A stretch of DNA of 9,178 bases from Candidatus Omnitrophota bacterium (lineage in GTDB: Bacteria > Omnitrophota > Gorgyraeia > 2-02-FULL-51-18 > JAGOUK01), in NCBI GenBank assembly GCA_018061225.1, contig JAGOUK010000042.1, forward strand, positions 1 to 9,178, given 5' to 3'. Position 1 is the stretch's first letter; each line of letters starts with the position of its first letter. The notes beneath the pieces were generated by a model. It was not told the DNA's origin and did no database searches. It saw nothing but the letters and a program-made list of their open reading frames with translations. Positions 1 to 6,831 of this stretch are shown piece after piece. A program made the position numbers and the translations under genes.

Positions 1-1280
1 TGATGACCTTGAGCGCGCTCACGGTGTTCCGTCCGGCCGGGATGCCGCCGGAGGAGCTGACGCTTTTTAAATCGATCATCATTTATTGCTTCGCGATGTC
101 GCTGGTGGTGACGGGGTTTTTTCATTACCCGTTCACGCGCTACCTGGCGGATCGGCTGTTCGGCCGCGAGGAAGAGTCCGTGCTCCCGGTTTTCAACACG
201 GCGGCCGTTTTGGTGCTGGCGACGCAGGCCCTGGTCGCGGTCGCGTTTTTTATGTCGACGGGACTGACCCCGGCCCTCAAATTCTTGTCGGTGATGACGG
301 CGGTGACGCTGGCGCTGGTGTGGATCGTGATGATTTTTTTGACCACGCTCAAGGATTACGGCGCGATCGTGTGGTGTTATTTTGCGGGTTCGGTTGCGAG
401 CGTGATCTTGTCGATTTTTTTGGGCGGCCGCGCGGGGCTGGCGGGCTACCTGGCGGGATACTGGGCCGGGCAGCTGTTGACCGCGTTCTTGTGGATGGGA
501 CGGCTGCACATCGAATTTAGTTCGGAGCGGCTGTTCGAGTGGGAGTCCGCCCGGTATCTCCAGAAGCACTTCAAGCTCGCCCTCGTGGGACTTTTTTATA
601 ATCTGGGCGTCTGGGCGGACAAGGCGATGTTTTGGTTTTCTCCCAGAGGCGAGGAGATTGTTCCGGGTTTGCGCATCTTCACGATGTACGACAGTGCGTC
701 GTTTTTTGCCTACCTCACCGTCATCCCGGCGTTGTCGGTGTTCATGATCAAAGTGGAAACAGATTTTTATATCGAATACCGCCGCTACTTTGAGCGCATT
801 CTGCAGAAGGAACCGTACAGCGCGATCCAAAAAGCGCGCGAGGGAATGGCGCAGGCGCTTCGCACCAGCATCACGGCGCTGCTCGGGATACAGGGCACGG
901 TGACCACGCTCGCTGTCCTCTTTGCCGTGCCCTGCGCGGCGATCCTGCGCATGCCGCCCGAAATTGTTCCGATCTTCAAAGTGCTTTGCCTGGGCTCATT
1001 TTTGAACGCGGCGTATCTGATCGTTTGCGTGCTGATCCTGTACTTTGATTTTCAGGGGACGGCGCTGATCGCTTCGGTGATCTTTTTTGCCGGGAATACG
1101 CTGTTCACGGCGATGACGGTGCCGGCCGGCGAAATGTATTATGGATTCGGCTACACGGCGGGCTGTTGGCTGGCGCTGTTGGCGGCTTATTTTTTATTGG
1201 ACCGGCGGCTGGCCCGGCTCGAATATCACACCTTCACTTCACAACGCGTGGGAGGACCCAAAGATGAAACGCTTGTCTGA
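1..1280 (+). CDS. pelG: Pel exopolysaccharide export transporter PelG (5' end outside window)
   Basis: Inner-membrane polytopic protein of the Pel exopolysaccharide machinery, a MOP/MATE-like transporter that works with the glycosyltransferase PelF and the PelD/PelE membrane proteins to move the polymer across the inner membrane. The 425 residues visible from base 3 are highly hydrophobic, with about ten or more predicted membrane segments. Family-typical stretches are FTRYLADRLF (about residue 44), a GVWADKAMFWFS segment (about 201), and a YDSASFFAYLTVIPALSVF segment followed by ETDFYIEYRRYFE (about 230-265). The known protein is about 456 residues. The conserved N-terminal region with the first membrane helix is absent here, so the reading frame almost certainly continues left of base 1 and the ATG at base 3 is internal. 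The 3' end overlaps the epimerase start by 17 bases. Family identification is from remembered motifs, not from a search. Confidence 0.9.
   Translation, partial: MTLSALTVFRPAGMPPEELTLFKSIIIYCFAMSLVVTGFFHYPFTRYLADRLFGREEESVLPVFNTAAVLVLATQALVAVAFFMSTGLTPALKFLSVMTAVTLALVWIVMIFLTTLKDYGAIVWCYFAGSVASVILSIFLGGRAGLAGYLAGYWAGQLLTAFLWMGRLHIEFSSERLFEWESARYLQKHFKLALVGLFYNLGVWADKAMFWFSPRGEEIVPGLRIFTMYDSASFFAYLTVIPALSVFMIKVETDFYIEYRRYFERILQKEPYSAIQKAREGMAQALRTSITALLGIQGTVTTLAVLFAVPCAAILRMPPEIVPIFKVLCLGSFLNAAYLIVCVLILYFDFQGTALIASVIFFAGNTLFTAMTVPAGEMYYGFGYTAGCWLALLAAYFLLDRRLARLEYHTFTSQRVGGPKDETLV
1251..1255 (+). promoter_or_regulatory. Shine-Dalgarno that fixes the epimerase start
   Basis: GGAGG lies 8 bases before the ATG at 1264, inside the 3' end of pelG. 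This supports the 337-residue start over the in-frame ATG at 1141. The longer version would add 41 residues that merely read the pelG coding region out of frame and have no counterpart in the epimerase fold. Confidence 0.75.
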
Positions 1281-2277
1281 GAATATTTTGCAGGGCAGTG
1301 CCGCCAGGTTTTGGAGGGGCAGGAAGTGCGTCGTTACCGGAGGAGCGGGTTTTATCGGCTCGCATCTCGTCTGCGAATTGGTCCGGCTCGGCGCGCGCGT
1401 CACCGTGGTGGACGACCTGAGCACGGGCAAGCGGTCCAATCTGGCCGGAGCGCCGGGCGTGCGGCTGATTCGGGCGGACATCAACGGGTCCGGCGTGATG
1501 CAAAAGGCGCTGGCGGGGTCCGACACCGTGTTCCATCTGGCCGCGGTCGCGTCGGTGCAACAGTCGATCGAGGATCCGATCGGCACGCATGAGGTCAACG
1601 CGACGGGCGCGTTAAGAGTTTTTGCGGAAGCGGCGAAGGCGGGCGCGCGCAAAGTCGTGTACGCTTCCTCCGCCGCCGTGTACGGAGACGCCGACGCGTC
1701 CCGGCCGCTGCGTGAGGAAGACGCCGGGACGACGCTGTCGTTTTATGCCGAGCACAAGGCGCTCAACGAGCGGTACGCCAGGCTCTGCGGCAAGATGTAT
1801 GGACTGAGGACCGCTGGACTTCGCTTCTTCAACGTCTACGGTCCGCGCCAGGATCCATCGTCGCCGTATTCCGGGGTCATCTCAATTTTTACCAGTAAAA
1901 TGGCGGCGGGGGAGACACCGCTGATCTTTGGTGACGGCGGTCAGACCCGGGACTTTGTGTTTGTGGCGGATGTCGTGCAGGCGCTGTTGCTGGCCGCGGG
2001 CTTGGAACGGTCCACGGGCCGCGTGTACAATGTTGCTTCGGGGCGGCCCATGAGCGTCAATCAGCTGGCCGCGCGCATCGCGGCCGTTTTGGAAAAAAAT
2101 ATTAAACCGCTGCACAAACCCGCGCGCGCGGGCGATATCCGGCACTCGCAGGCGTCGATCGCGCGGATCACGCGCGAACTCGGTTACCGTCCCCGGGTGA
2201 AGTCGGAAGACGGTTTGCGGATCACTGTCGAATGGGCGAAAGGCTCTATCAAAGGAATGAAGCGTGGCAAAAAATAA
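1264..2277 (+). CDS. NAD-dependent nucleotide-sugar epimerase (UDP-GlcNAc/UDP-Glc 4-epimerase-like, candidate PelX)
   Basis: Extended short-chain dehydrogenase/reductase, 337 residues, expected to be cytosolic. The Rossmann motif TGGAGFIGSH is at residues 25-34, and an acidic pair D50-D51 ends the second strand and would hold the NAD ribose. SS at 135-136 and the YxxxK pair Y161/K165 form the catalytic triad. The FNVYGPRQDPSS stretch (189-200) and GDGGQTRDFVFVADV (223-237) are typical of 4-epimerases of UDP-hexoses and UDP-HexNAcs. Pel contains GalNAc and GlcNAc, and PelX of Pseudomonas protegens is a UDP-GlcNAc C4-epimerase associated with pel genes. The position just after pelG, with a 17-base overlap, therefore suggests supply of UDP-GalNAc for Pel. 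That substrate is inferred: the sequence shows the family but does not prove GlcNAc over Glc or a 4,6-dehydratase-like relative. It overlaps the next gene by 14 bases. Confidence 0.88.
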   Translation: MKRLSENILQGSAARFWRGRKCVVTGGAGFIGSHLVCELVRLGARVTVVDDLSTGKRSNLAGAPGVRLIRADINGSGVMQKALAGSDTVFHLAAVASVQQSIEDPIGTHEVNATGALRVFAEAAKAGARKVVYASSAAVYGDADASRPLREEDAGTTLSFYAEHKALNERYARLCGKMYGLRTAGLRFFNVYGPRQDPSSPYSGVISIFTSKMAAGETPLIFGDGGQTRDFVFVADVVQALLLAAGLERSTGRVYNVASGRPMSVNQLAARIAAVLEKNIKPLHKPARAGDIRHSQASIARITRELGYRPRVKSEDGLRITVEWAKGSIKGMKRGKK

Positions 2278-3628
2278 TTTAGTCCGGGGCAAAAGCAACA
2301 GCGTTCTCTTTGCCGGCCGCGACGGCGTTTATGAAAAGCTCGCGCCGGTCTTCGAGGCGATCAATATCCATTGGGACCGCGCTCGTGATGTCAAAAGTCT
2401 GACCTCAAAGGCCAGGGGCGCGGGGCTGGTGATCTGGGACGCGGGCGGCCCCTGGGGCGAGAGCGGTCAGGTCCGCGCCTACTCGGCGCTCGGCCGTTCT
2501 AAGACACCTTTTGCTGTTTATTCGTCCGACAAATCCATCGCCGCGATTCAGGAAGCGCGCCGATACGGCGCGTCCGAATACCTCTTTGACGACTTCAACC
2601 AACGCGAAATGATTCTCAGGGTTCAAGCGCTTTTAAAAAATAAATACCGCATCGCCTGTCTCGGCGGCGGCACGGGACTTTTCACGCTGCTCTCCGGCAT
2701 CAAGTCGATCCCCAACACTCTGGTAACTTCCATTGTCTCCATGGCGGATGACGGCGGGTCTTCCGGGATTCTGAGGTCCGAGTTTGGAATTTTGCCGCCG
2801 GGTGATGTGCGCCGGAGTCTCGTTGCGCTCTCTAATGCGCCTGAGTTGATGAACCGCGTGCTCAATTACCGGTTTGATAAGGGGAAAGGACTGAGCGGCC
2901 ACAGCTTTGGGAATCTTTTTTTGGCGGCCTTGTCGGATATGGAAGGCTCAATGACCGAAGCGGTGCGCAAGCTCGGAGATATCCTGAACGTTCAGGGGAT
3001 CGTGCTCCCTATCACGGGTCAATCATCGCGGCTGGGAGCTGTGTTTGAGGACGGCACTCGCGTAGTTGGAGAAAGCCGCATCGATCTTTGTAAGGGGCGA
3101 TCGGGGGATTTGCGCATCGCCAAGATTTTTATCACGCCCGAACCGCAGGCTTCTGTCGAGGCGCTTTCGGCCATTCTCTTCGCGGACTTGGTCCTCATTG
3201 GTCCGGGCGATCTCTACACCAGCGTCATCGCCGATCTGATCGTGAAAGACGTGCGGGAAGCGATTCACACGACGCGGGCGGTGAGGGTGTATGTGTCCAA
3301 TCTCATGACCAAGCCGGGTGAAACGGCCGGATATGATCTGACAGACCATGTCCGAGAAATTCTTAAATATTTGAACGCCGACGCGTTGGATGCGGTGTTG
3401 GGCTCCTCAACAGGAGTGACTGCCAAGATGGCCCGCGTTTATGCCAAAAAGGGTCAAGCTCCCGTGATATCCGGAAATATCCGGGCGCTGGCCAAGGACA
3501 CCCGGGCCGCCATTTTGCTGCGTGATCTGGCCAGTGACACACAATTGGTCCGGCATGACCCGGACAAGCTTCGCCGCGCGGTGCGCGAGATCATGCGCCG
3601 CAAGAAAGGCGGGTCCCGTGTTTCGTGA
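2264..3628 (+). CDS. yvcK: YvcK/CofD-like UDP-sugar-binding protein with N-terminal receiver-like domain
   Basis: Two-part protein of 454 residues; YvcK proteins are usually near 320. Residues 128-454 are a complete YvcK domain: GGGTGL (134-139), ADDGGSSG (161-168), PPGDVRRSL (178-186), GHSFGNLFLAAL (212-223), IGPGDLYTSV (312-321) and NLMTKPGETAGYDLTDHV (346-363). In Bacillus subtilis YvcK binds UDP-sugars including UDP-GlcNAc and is needed for cell-wall integrity on gluconeogenic carbon; it is not the F420 enzyme CofD. Residues 11-126 look like a degenerate response-regulator receiver (separate entry). The start is GTG at 2264, with AAGGA about 8 bases upstream, inside the epimerase gene (14-base overlap); the stop overlaps the kinase start by 11 bases. 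Lying between a UDP-sugar epimerase and a kinase, it probably senses nucleotide-sugar levels; this role is inferred. No membrane segment is visible. Confidence 0.88.
   Translation: MAKNNLVRGKSNSVLFAGRDGVYEKLAPVFEAINIHWDRARDVKSLTSKARGAGLVIWDAGGPWGESGQVRAYSALGRSKTPFAVYSSDKSIAAIQEARRYGASEYLFDDFNQREMILRVQALLKNKYRIACLGGGTGLFTLLSGIKSIPNTLVTSIVSMADDGGSSGILRSEFGILPPGDVRRSLVALSNAPELMNRVLNYRFDKGKGLSGHSFGNLFLAALSDMEGSMTEAVRKLGDILNVQGIVLPITGQSSRLGAVFEDGTRVVGESRIDLCKGRSGDLRIAKIFITPEPQASVEALSAILFADLVLIGPGDLYTSVIADLIVKDVREAIHTTRAVRVYVSNLMTKPGETAGYDLTDHVREILKYLNADALDAVLGSSTGVTAKMARVYAKKGQAPVISGNIRALAKDTRAAILLRDLASDTQLVRHDPDKLRRAVREIMRRKKGGSRVS
2294..2641 (+). other. Degenerate response-regulator receiver domain fused to YvcK
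   Basis: Residues 11-126 follow the alternating strand/helix order of a CheY-like fold. SVLFAGRD (13-20) fits strand 1. AGLVIWDAGG (53-62) fits strand 3, with D59 at the phospho-acceptor position. TPFAVYSS (81-88) fits strand 4, with Ser at the conserved Ser/Thr position. EARRYGASEYLFDDF (97-111) matches the usual alpha-4/beta-5 pattern ending in a lysine-proline pair. Here that lysine is replaced by Asp (DD, 109-110), and the acidic pair after strand 1 is Ala-Gly. The domain is therefore likely a pseudo-receiver that does not undergo normal Mg-dependent phosphotransfer, although the central Asp is retained. The call rests on pattern matching by eye. Confidence 0.62.
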
Positions 3629-4568
3629 TCAAGTTGGAGTATTGAAGCGGGCGCTCATCGGTGTTGTTCTGGGTCTGGGCGCGCCTGTCGGTTATTTTAT
3701 GCTGCTAGCCATTCACGCGGAGCATCATGGTCATGATCCGCATCATTTTTGCTGGCATCTGATTTCCGAGCGTCTGCCGCTGTTTTTGTATCTCACGGTT
3801 CCCACCATCTTCGTGTTCGCCGCGTTTGGCGTGTACACCGCGATCAAAGAGCGGCAGGTTCAAAAACAGAAGGAGCAGATGGAAGCTTTTTTGCAGATCG
3901 CCGCGCATGACATCAAGTCGCCATTATCCGTGATCCGCGAAGGCGTTAACATGATCAGAGAAGAAAGCGCCCTATCGGGATTGCCCAAAATACTTTTGGA
4001 TACTTCAGCGCGTCAGGCCGAGATCATGCACGAACTTGTGACCGAGCTTCTGGATATCCATCGGATGGAAAGCGGCAAAAGCGCCGAAGAAATTGAACTC
4101 ATCGAGATCAAAGATGTTCTCCGCCGCGCCGTGGAAGAAATGACTCCCCAGCTGCAAAAAAAGCAGGGGACTGTCCGTTGGGAAGGGGATCTCCGGACCG
4201 CGGCCGTTGAAGTTAATGTGTTCCGGATGCGCCAGGTGATCCGCAATCTATTAGGCAATGCGATCCGTTACATGCCCGAAGGCAGCGCGATCGTGATTCG
4301 ACTGGAAGCGGCCCCCAAAGACACGGTCCGGGTGCATATTGATAATTCAGGGCCCTGTATCCCGCAGGAAAAACTCAAGACCATTTTTGACAAATTCACC
4401 CAAAGCTCGATCCGCGATCACAAGCTGGGTCACGGCCTGGGACTGGTGATCTGCAAAAATATCATCCAGAGCTTCAAAGGGCGAATCTGGGCTTCGAACC
4501 TACATCCTCAGGGCGCCTCCTTTAGTTTTGAGCTCCCGCTCGCAAAGCGATCCTCCCGCCAGCGATAA
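3618..4568 (+). CDS. Two-pass membrane sensor histidine kinase with His-rich periplasmic loop
   Basis: Sensor kinase of about 316 residues. TM1 is about residues 12-31, followed by a short periplasmic loop (32-53), TM2 about 54-75, a charged coiled linker (77-90), and then directly the dimerisation domain with the H-box AAHDIKSPLSVI (phospho-acceptor H97). The HATPase part shows an N-box (RNLLGNAIRYMP), G1 (DNSGPCIP), F-box (IFDKFTQ) and G2 (GHGLGLVICKN). No HAMP, PAS or other cytoplasmic sensor domain is present, so the signal must be read by the membrane helices or the loop. The start chosen is GTG at 3618, with AAAGG 8 bases upstream, overlapping yvcK by 11 bases; TTG at 3642 (308 residues) is possible. 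No full response regulator is in the window; the only receiver-like domain is the one fused to YvcK next door. Its partner and signal are unknown. Confidence 0.9.
   Translation: MFRDQVGVLKRALIGVVLGLGAPVGYFMLLAIHAEHHGHDPHHFCWHLISERLPLFLYLTVPTIFVFAAFGVYTAIKERQVQKQKEQMEAFLQIAAHDIKSPLSVIREGVNMIREESALSGLPKILLDTSARQAEIMHELVTELLDIHRMESGKSAEEIELIEIKDVLRRAVEEMTPQLQKKQGTVRWEGDLRTAAVEVNVFRMRQVIRNLLGNAIRYMPEGSAIVIRLEAAPKDTVRVHIDNSGPCIPQEKLKTIFDKFTQSSIRDHKLGHGLGLVICKNIIQSFKGRIWASNLHPQGASFSFELPLAKRSSRQR
3714..3758 (+). other. Histidine-rich periplasmic loop of the kinase
   Basis: Kinase residues 33-47 contain seven His (33, 36, 37, 39, 42, 43, 47), one Cys (45), one Glu and one Asp, placed between the two predicted membrane helices. 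Such density is typical of metal or heme ligation. It is most simply read as a sensor for a metal such as Cu, Zn or Ni, or for heme. The nearby oxidase genes include copper-handling factors, which makes copper attractive but unproven. Confidence 0.6.
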
Positions 4569-4595
4569 TCACCGCCCTGCTTCGGTCTAACAAAA

Positions 4596-4611
4596 TGTGA
4601 CTTGAGTCACA
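4596..4611 (+). promoter_or_regulatory. CRP/FNR-superfamily operator TGTGA-N6-TCACA
   Basis: The 16-base site reads TGTGACTTGAGTCACA: two 7-base arms in perfect inverted symmetry around a central TG. It matches the consensus core of CRP-type regulators exactly and differs from the FNR/ANR core TTGAT-N4-ATCAA. It lies between the kinase stop and the oxidase operon, centred 92 bases before the ccoNO start codon. Many cbb3 operons are controlled by CRP/FNR-family proteins, so a CRP-like or other superfamily activator probably binds here; which one cannot be told. Confidence 0.75.
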
Positions 4612-4632
4612 GTATTTGCACCCGCCCTCCTT

Positions 4633-4641
4633 TAACATAAT
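4633..4641 (+). promoter_or_regulatory. Probable -10 region of the cbb3 operon promoter
   Basis: The TAACATAAT stretch offers two overlapping -10 hexamers, TAACAT (4633-4638) and CATAAT (4636-4641), in the most AT-rich part of the gap. TAACAT implies a start near 4645, which puts the CRP/FNR-like operator centre at exactly -41.5. CATAAT implies a start near 4648 and an operator at about -44.5. There is no good -35 hexamer, as expected for a class II activator-dependent promoter. The leader would be about 50 bases, ending in a GGAG ribosome site at 4687-4690. Confidence 0.5.
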
Positions 4642-4695
4642 CGCTTCGATCCTTCTGTGATCTTCAGGCCATGATTTTTCATTATCGGAGCAAGC

Positions 4696-6831
4696 ATGGA
4701 AAATTCTGATTCGACCGCAAGCGCCCCCTTAGAACGGTTTTCTTACGACGACACAACCGTCAAACACTTTGCCCTGGCCACGATGATCTGGGGGGCGGTA
4801 GCGATGCTGGTGGGAGTGATCATTGCCCTGCAGCTGGCCAATTATAAATTCAACCTGTTCGACCTTCCGTGGCTCAGCTTCGGGCGCCTGCGACCGCTTC
4901 ACACCAACGCGGCCATCTTCGCGTTCGCGGGGAACGCGATCTTCGCGGGGGTGTACCACTCCTCGCAAAGGCTCCTGAAGACGCGGATCTATTCGAACTT
5001 CCTGAGCGCGCTGCACTTCTGGGGCTGGCAGCTCATCATCGTGTCGGCCGCGCTGACCCTTCCGCTGGGCATCACCACCGGCAAGGAATACGCCGAGCTG
5101 GAATGGCCGATCGATATCATGATCACGGTGGTGTGGGTGGCCTTCGCCGTCAACTTCTTCGGCATGCTGTTCCGCCGCCGCGAACGTCATCTGTATGTGG
5201 CGCTTTGGTTCTACATCGCGTCCATAGTGACCGTCGCGGTGCTGCATATCGTGAACTCGATCGCGATCCCGGTGGGGCTGTTCAAGAGTTATCCCGTCTA
5301 CGCGGGCGTGCAGGACGCGCTGGTGCAATGGTGGTACGGTCACAACGCAGTCGCGTTCTTTTTGACCACGCCTTTTCTCGGGCTCATGTACTACTATCTG
5401 CCCAAGGCGGTGAACCGTCCGATCTACAGTTACCGGCTGTCGATCATTCACTTCTGGGCGCTGGTGTTCATCTATATCTGGACCGGCCCGCATCATTTGC
5501 TGCATTCGGCCATGCCGGATTGGGCGCAGACGGTCGGAATGGTCTTCAGCATCGTGCTCCTGGCGCCGAGCTGGGGCGGCATGATCAACGGGCTCCTCAC
5601 ACTGCGCGGAGCCTGGGACCGCGTGCGGCGCGAACCCATCCTCAAATTCCTGGTCGCTTCGATCACGTTCTACGGCATGGCGACCTTCGAAGGTCCGCTG
5701 CTGTCGATCAAGTCCGTCAACGCGCTCGCGCACTTCACCGACTGGATCGTCGGTCACGTCCATTCGGGGGTGCTGGGGTGGAACGGCTTCATGATCGCGG
5801 CAATGCTGTACTACTTGGTTCCGAGACTCTGGAACTCCAAGCTTTACAGTGACAAGTTGGCCAACCTGCACTTCTGGCTGGGGACCGCCGGTATCGTGCT
5901 CTACATGACCTCCATGTGGGCGGCGGGCGTCACCCAGGGACTCATGTGGCGGGCTGTGGAAGGGGTGAGGCTGGTCTATCCGGACTTTGTCGAGACCGTG
6001 ACCCGCATCGCGCCCCTGTACTGGGTGCGTGTCGCCGGCGGCGTGCTCTACCTGACCGGATACCTGGTCATGCTCTTCAATCTTTTTAAGACGATCTCGC
6101 TCGGAAAGCCTCAGCCGGAACCGGTTTACACGGCTCCCAGGCTCATGCCCTTCAAGGCCGACCGCAAAGGACACCGTCTGGTCGAGGGACTGCCCGCGCT
6201 GATGATCGTGCTGGTCGTGATCAGCGTGCTGGTCGGTTCCGTGATCGAGATCCTGCCCACGCTGTTGGCGCACCGGTACTATGTTCCCAAGGCTGCCGGC
6301 CGCGCGCCTTATACGGCACTGCAGCTGGCGGGCCGCGATATCTATATCCGGGAAGGCTGCTACACGTGTCACTCTCAGATGGTGCGTTCGCTGCCCGAGG
6401 ACATTCTGCGTTACGGGGAGCGGTCGAAGCCGGAGGAATTCATCTACGACCACCCCTTCCAGTGGGGGTCGCGCCGCATCGGTCCGGACCTGGCGAGAGT
6501 CGGCGGCAAATATCCTGATTCGTGGCATTACTACCACATGAAGGACCCGCGGAAGATCACGCCGAATTCCATCATGCCGGCGTATCCGGAGCTTTTTACG
6601 CACAAGATCGATTACGGGATCATGGCCAAAAAAGCGCGGGTGATGAAGTCATTCGGGGCGCCGTATTCCTATCTTCAGCTCCGTGACGCCGCGCTGGACG
6701 CGGAGCGGCAGGCCGCGGCCATCGCCGAAGACCTCAAAGCTCAAGGAGCCTCGGAAGAGCTGAAGGACAAGGAGATCCTGGCCGTGATCGCCTACCTGCA
6801 GACGCTCAAGCCCATGGAGGAAAAACGTTGA
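4696..6831 (+). CDS. ccoNO: cbb3-type cytochrome c oxidase, fused subunits I and II (CcoN-CcoO)
   Basis: Terminal oxidase subunit that reduces O2 to water and contributes to proton motive force in the inner membrane. Residues 1 to about 470 are a full CcoN with about 12 membrane helices. Ligands are visible at spacings that fit known cbb3 enzymes: H69 and H356 for low-spin heme b, H354 for heme b3, H216 with the H266-H267 pair for CuB, and Y260 for the cross-linked Tyr-His. E332 sits where the family has a conserved acidic residue. A linker (about 471-497) leads to a CcoO part: one membrane anchor (about 500-522), then a monoheme cytochrome c domain with CYTCH (555-559) and probable axial M627 in NSIMPAYP. 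In most bacteria these are two genes; here there is no stop between them. GGAG is 5 bases before the ATG. The stop overlaps the ccoQ start by four bases. Confidence 0.97.
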   Translation: MENSDSTASAPLERFSYDDTTVKHFALATMIWGAVAMLVGVIIALQLANYKFNLFDLPWLSFGRLRPLHTNAAIFAFAGNAIFAGVYHSSQRLLKTRIYSNFLSALHFWGWQLIIVSAALTLPLGITTGKEYAELEWPIDIMITVVWVAFAVNFFGMLFRRRERHLYVALWFYIASIVTVAVLHIVNSIAIPVGLFKSYPVYAGVQDALVQWWYGHNAVAFFLTTPFLGLMYYYLPKAVNRPIYSYRLSIIHFWALVFIYIWTGPHHLLHSAMPDWAQTVGMVFSIVLLAPSWGGMINGLLTLRGAWDRVRREPILKFLVASITFYGMATFEGPLLSIKSVNALAHFTDWIVGHVHSGVLGWNGFMIAAMLYYLVPRLWNSKLYSDKLANLHFWLGTAGIVLYMTSMWAAGVTQGLMWRAVEGVRLVYPDFVETVTRIAPLYWVRVAGGVLYLTGYLVMLFNLFKTISLGKPQPEPVYTAPRLMPFKADRKGHRLVEGLPALMIVLVVISVLVGSVIEILPTLLAHRYYVPKAAGRAPYTALQLAGRDIYIREGCYTCHSQMVRSLPEDILRYGERSKPEEFIYDHPFQWGSRRIGPDLARVGGKYPDSWHYYHMKDPRKITPNSIMPAYPELFTHKIDYGIMAKKARVMKSFGAPYSYLQLRDAALDAERQAAAIAEDLKAQGASEELKDKEILAVIAYLQTLKPMEEKR
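6816..6820 (+). promoter_or_regulatory. Shine-Dalgarno supporting the TTG start of ccoQ
   Basis: GGAGG inside the last codons of ccoNO lies 7 bases before the TTG at 6828. It makes the short ccoQ frame a credible gene despite its non-ATG start. Confidence 0.7.

Larger units (their letters stand above)
4569..4695 (+). other. Intergenic region between the kinase and the cbb3 operon
   Basis: This 127-base gap is the only sizeable non-coding stretch and is clearly richer in AT than its surroundings. It contains the operator and -10 region listed separately, a lone TGTGA half-site at 4656-4660 without its mate, and the ccoNO ribosome site. I see no hairpin plus T-run that would act as an intrinsic terminator for the upstream unit. 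Confidence 0.6.

Noticed and set aside
1141..1263. Longer N-terminus for the epimerase from ATG 1141
   Set aside because: The extra 41 residues overlap pelG, lack hydrophobic or Rossmann features, and the GGAGG at 1251 points to the ATG at 1264.
4540..4595. Intrinsic terminator after the histidine kinase
   Set aside because: No stable GC hairpin followed by a T-run can be drawn in this stretch.
4656..4671. Second CRP-like site starting at TGTGA 4656
   Set aside because: Only one half-site matches; the expected TCACA at the correct spacing is absent.
4869..5852. Open frame of 327 codons on the + strand within ccoNO
   Set aside because: It is a shifted-frame shadow of ccoNO with Arg/Ala/Gly-rich composition, no membrane or family motif and no ribosome site.
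4729..6603. Long open frame of 624 codons on the - strand
   Set aside because: It lies wholly opposite ccoNO. Its translation is rich in Arg, His, Asp and Gln without any domain pattern, as expected for the antisense of a GC-rich, codon-biased gene.
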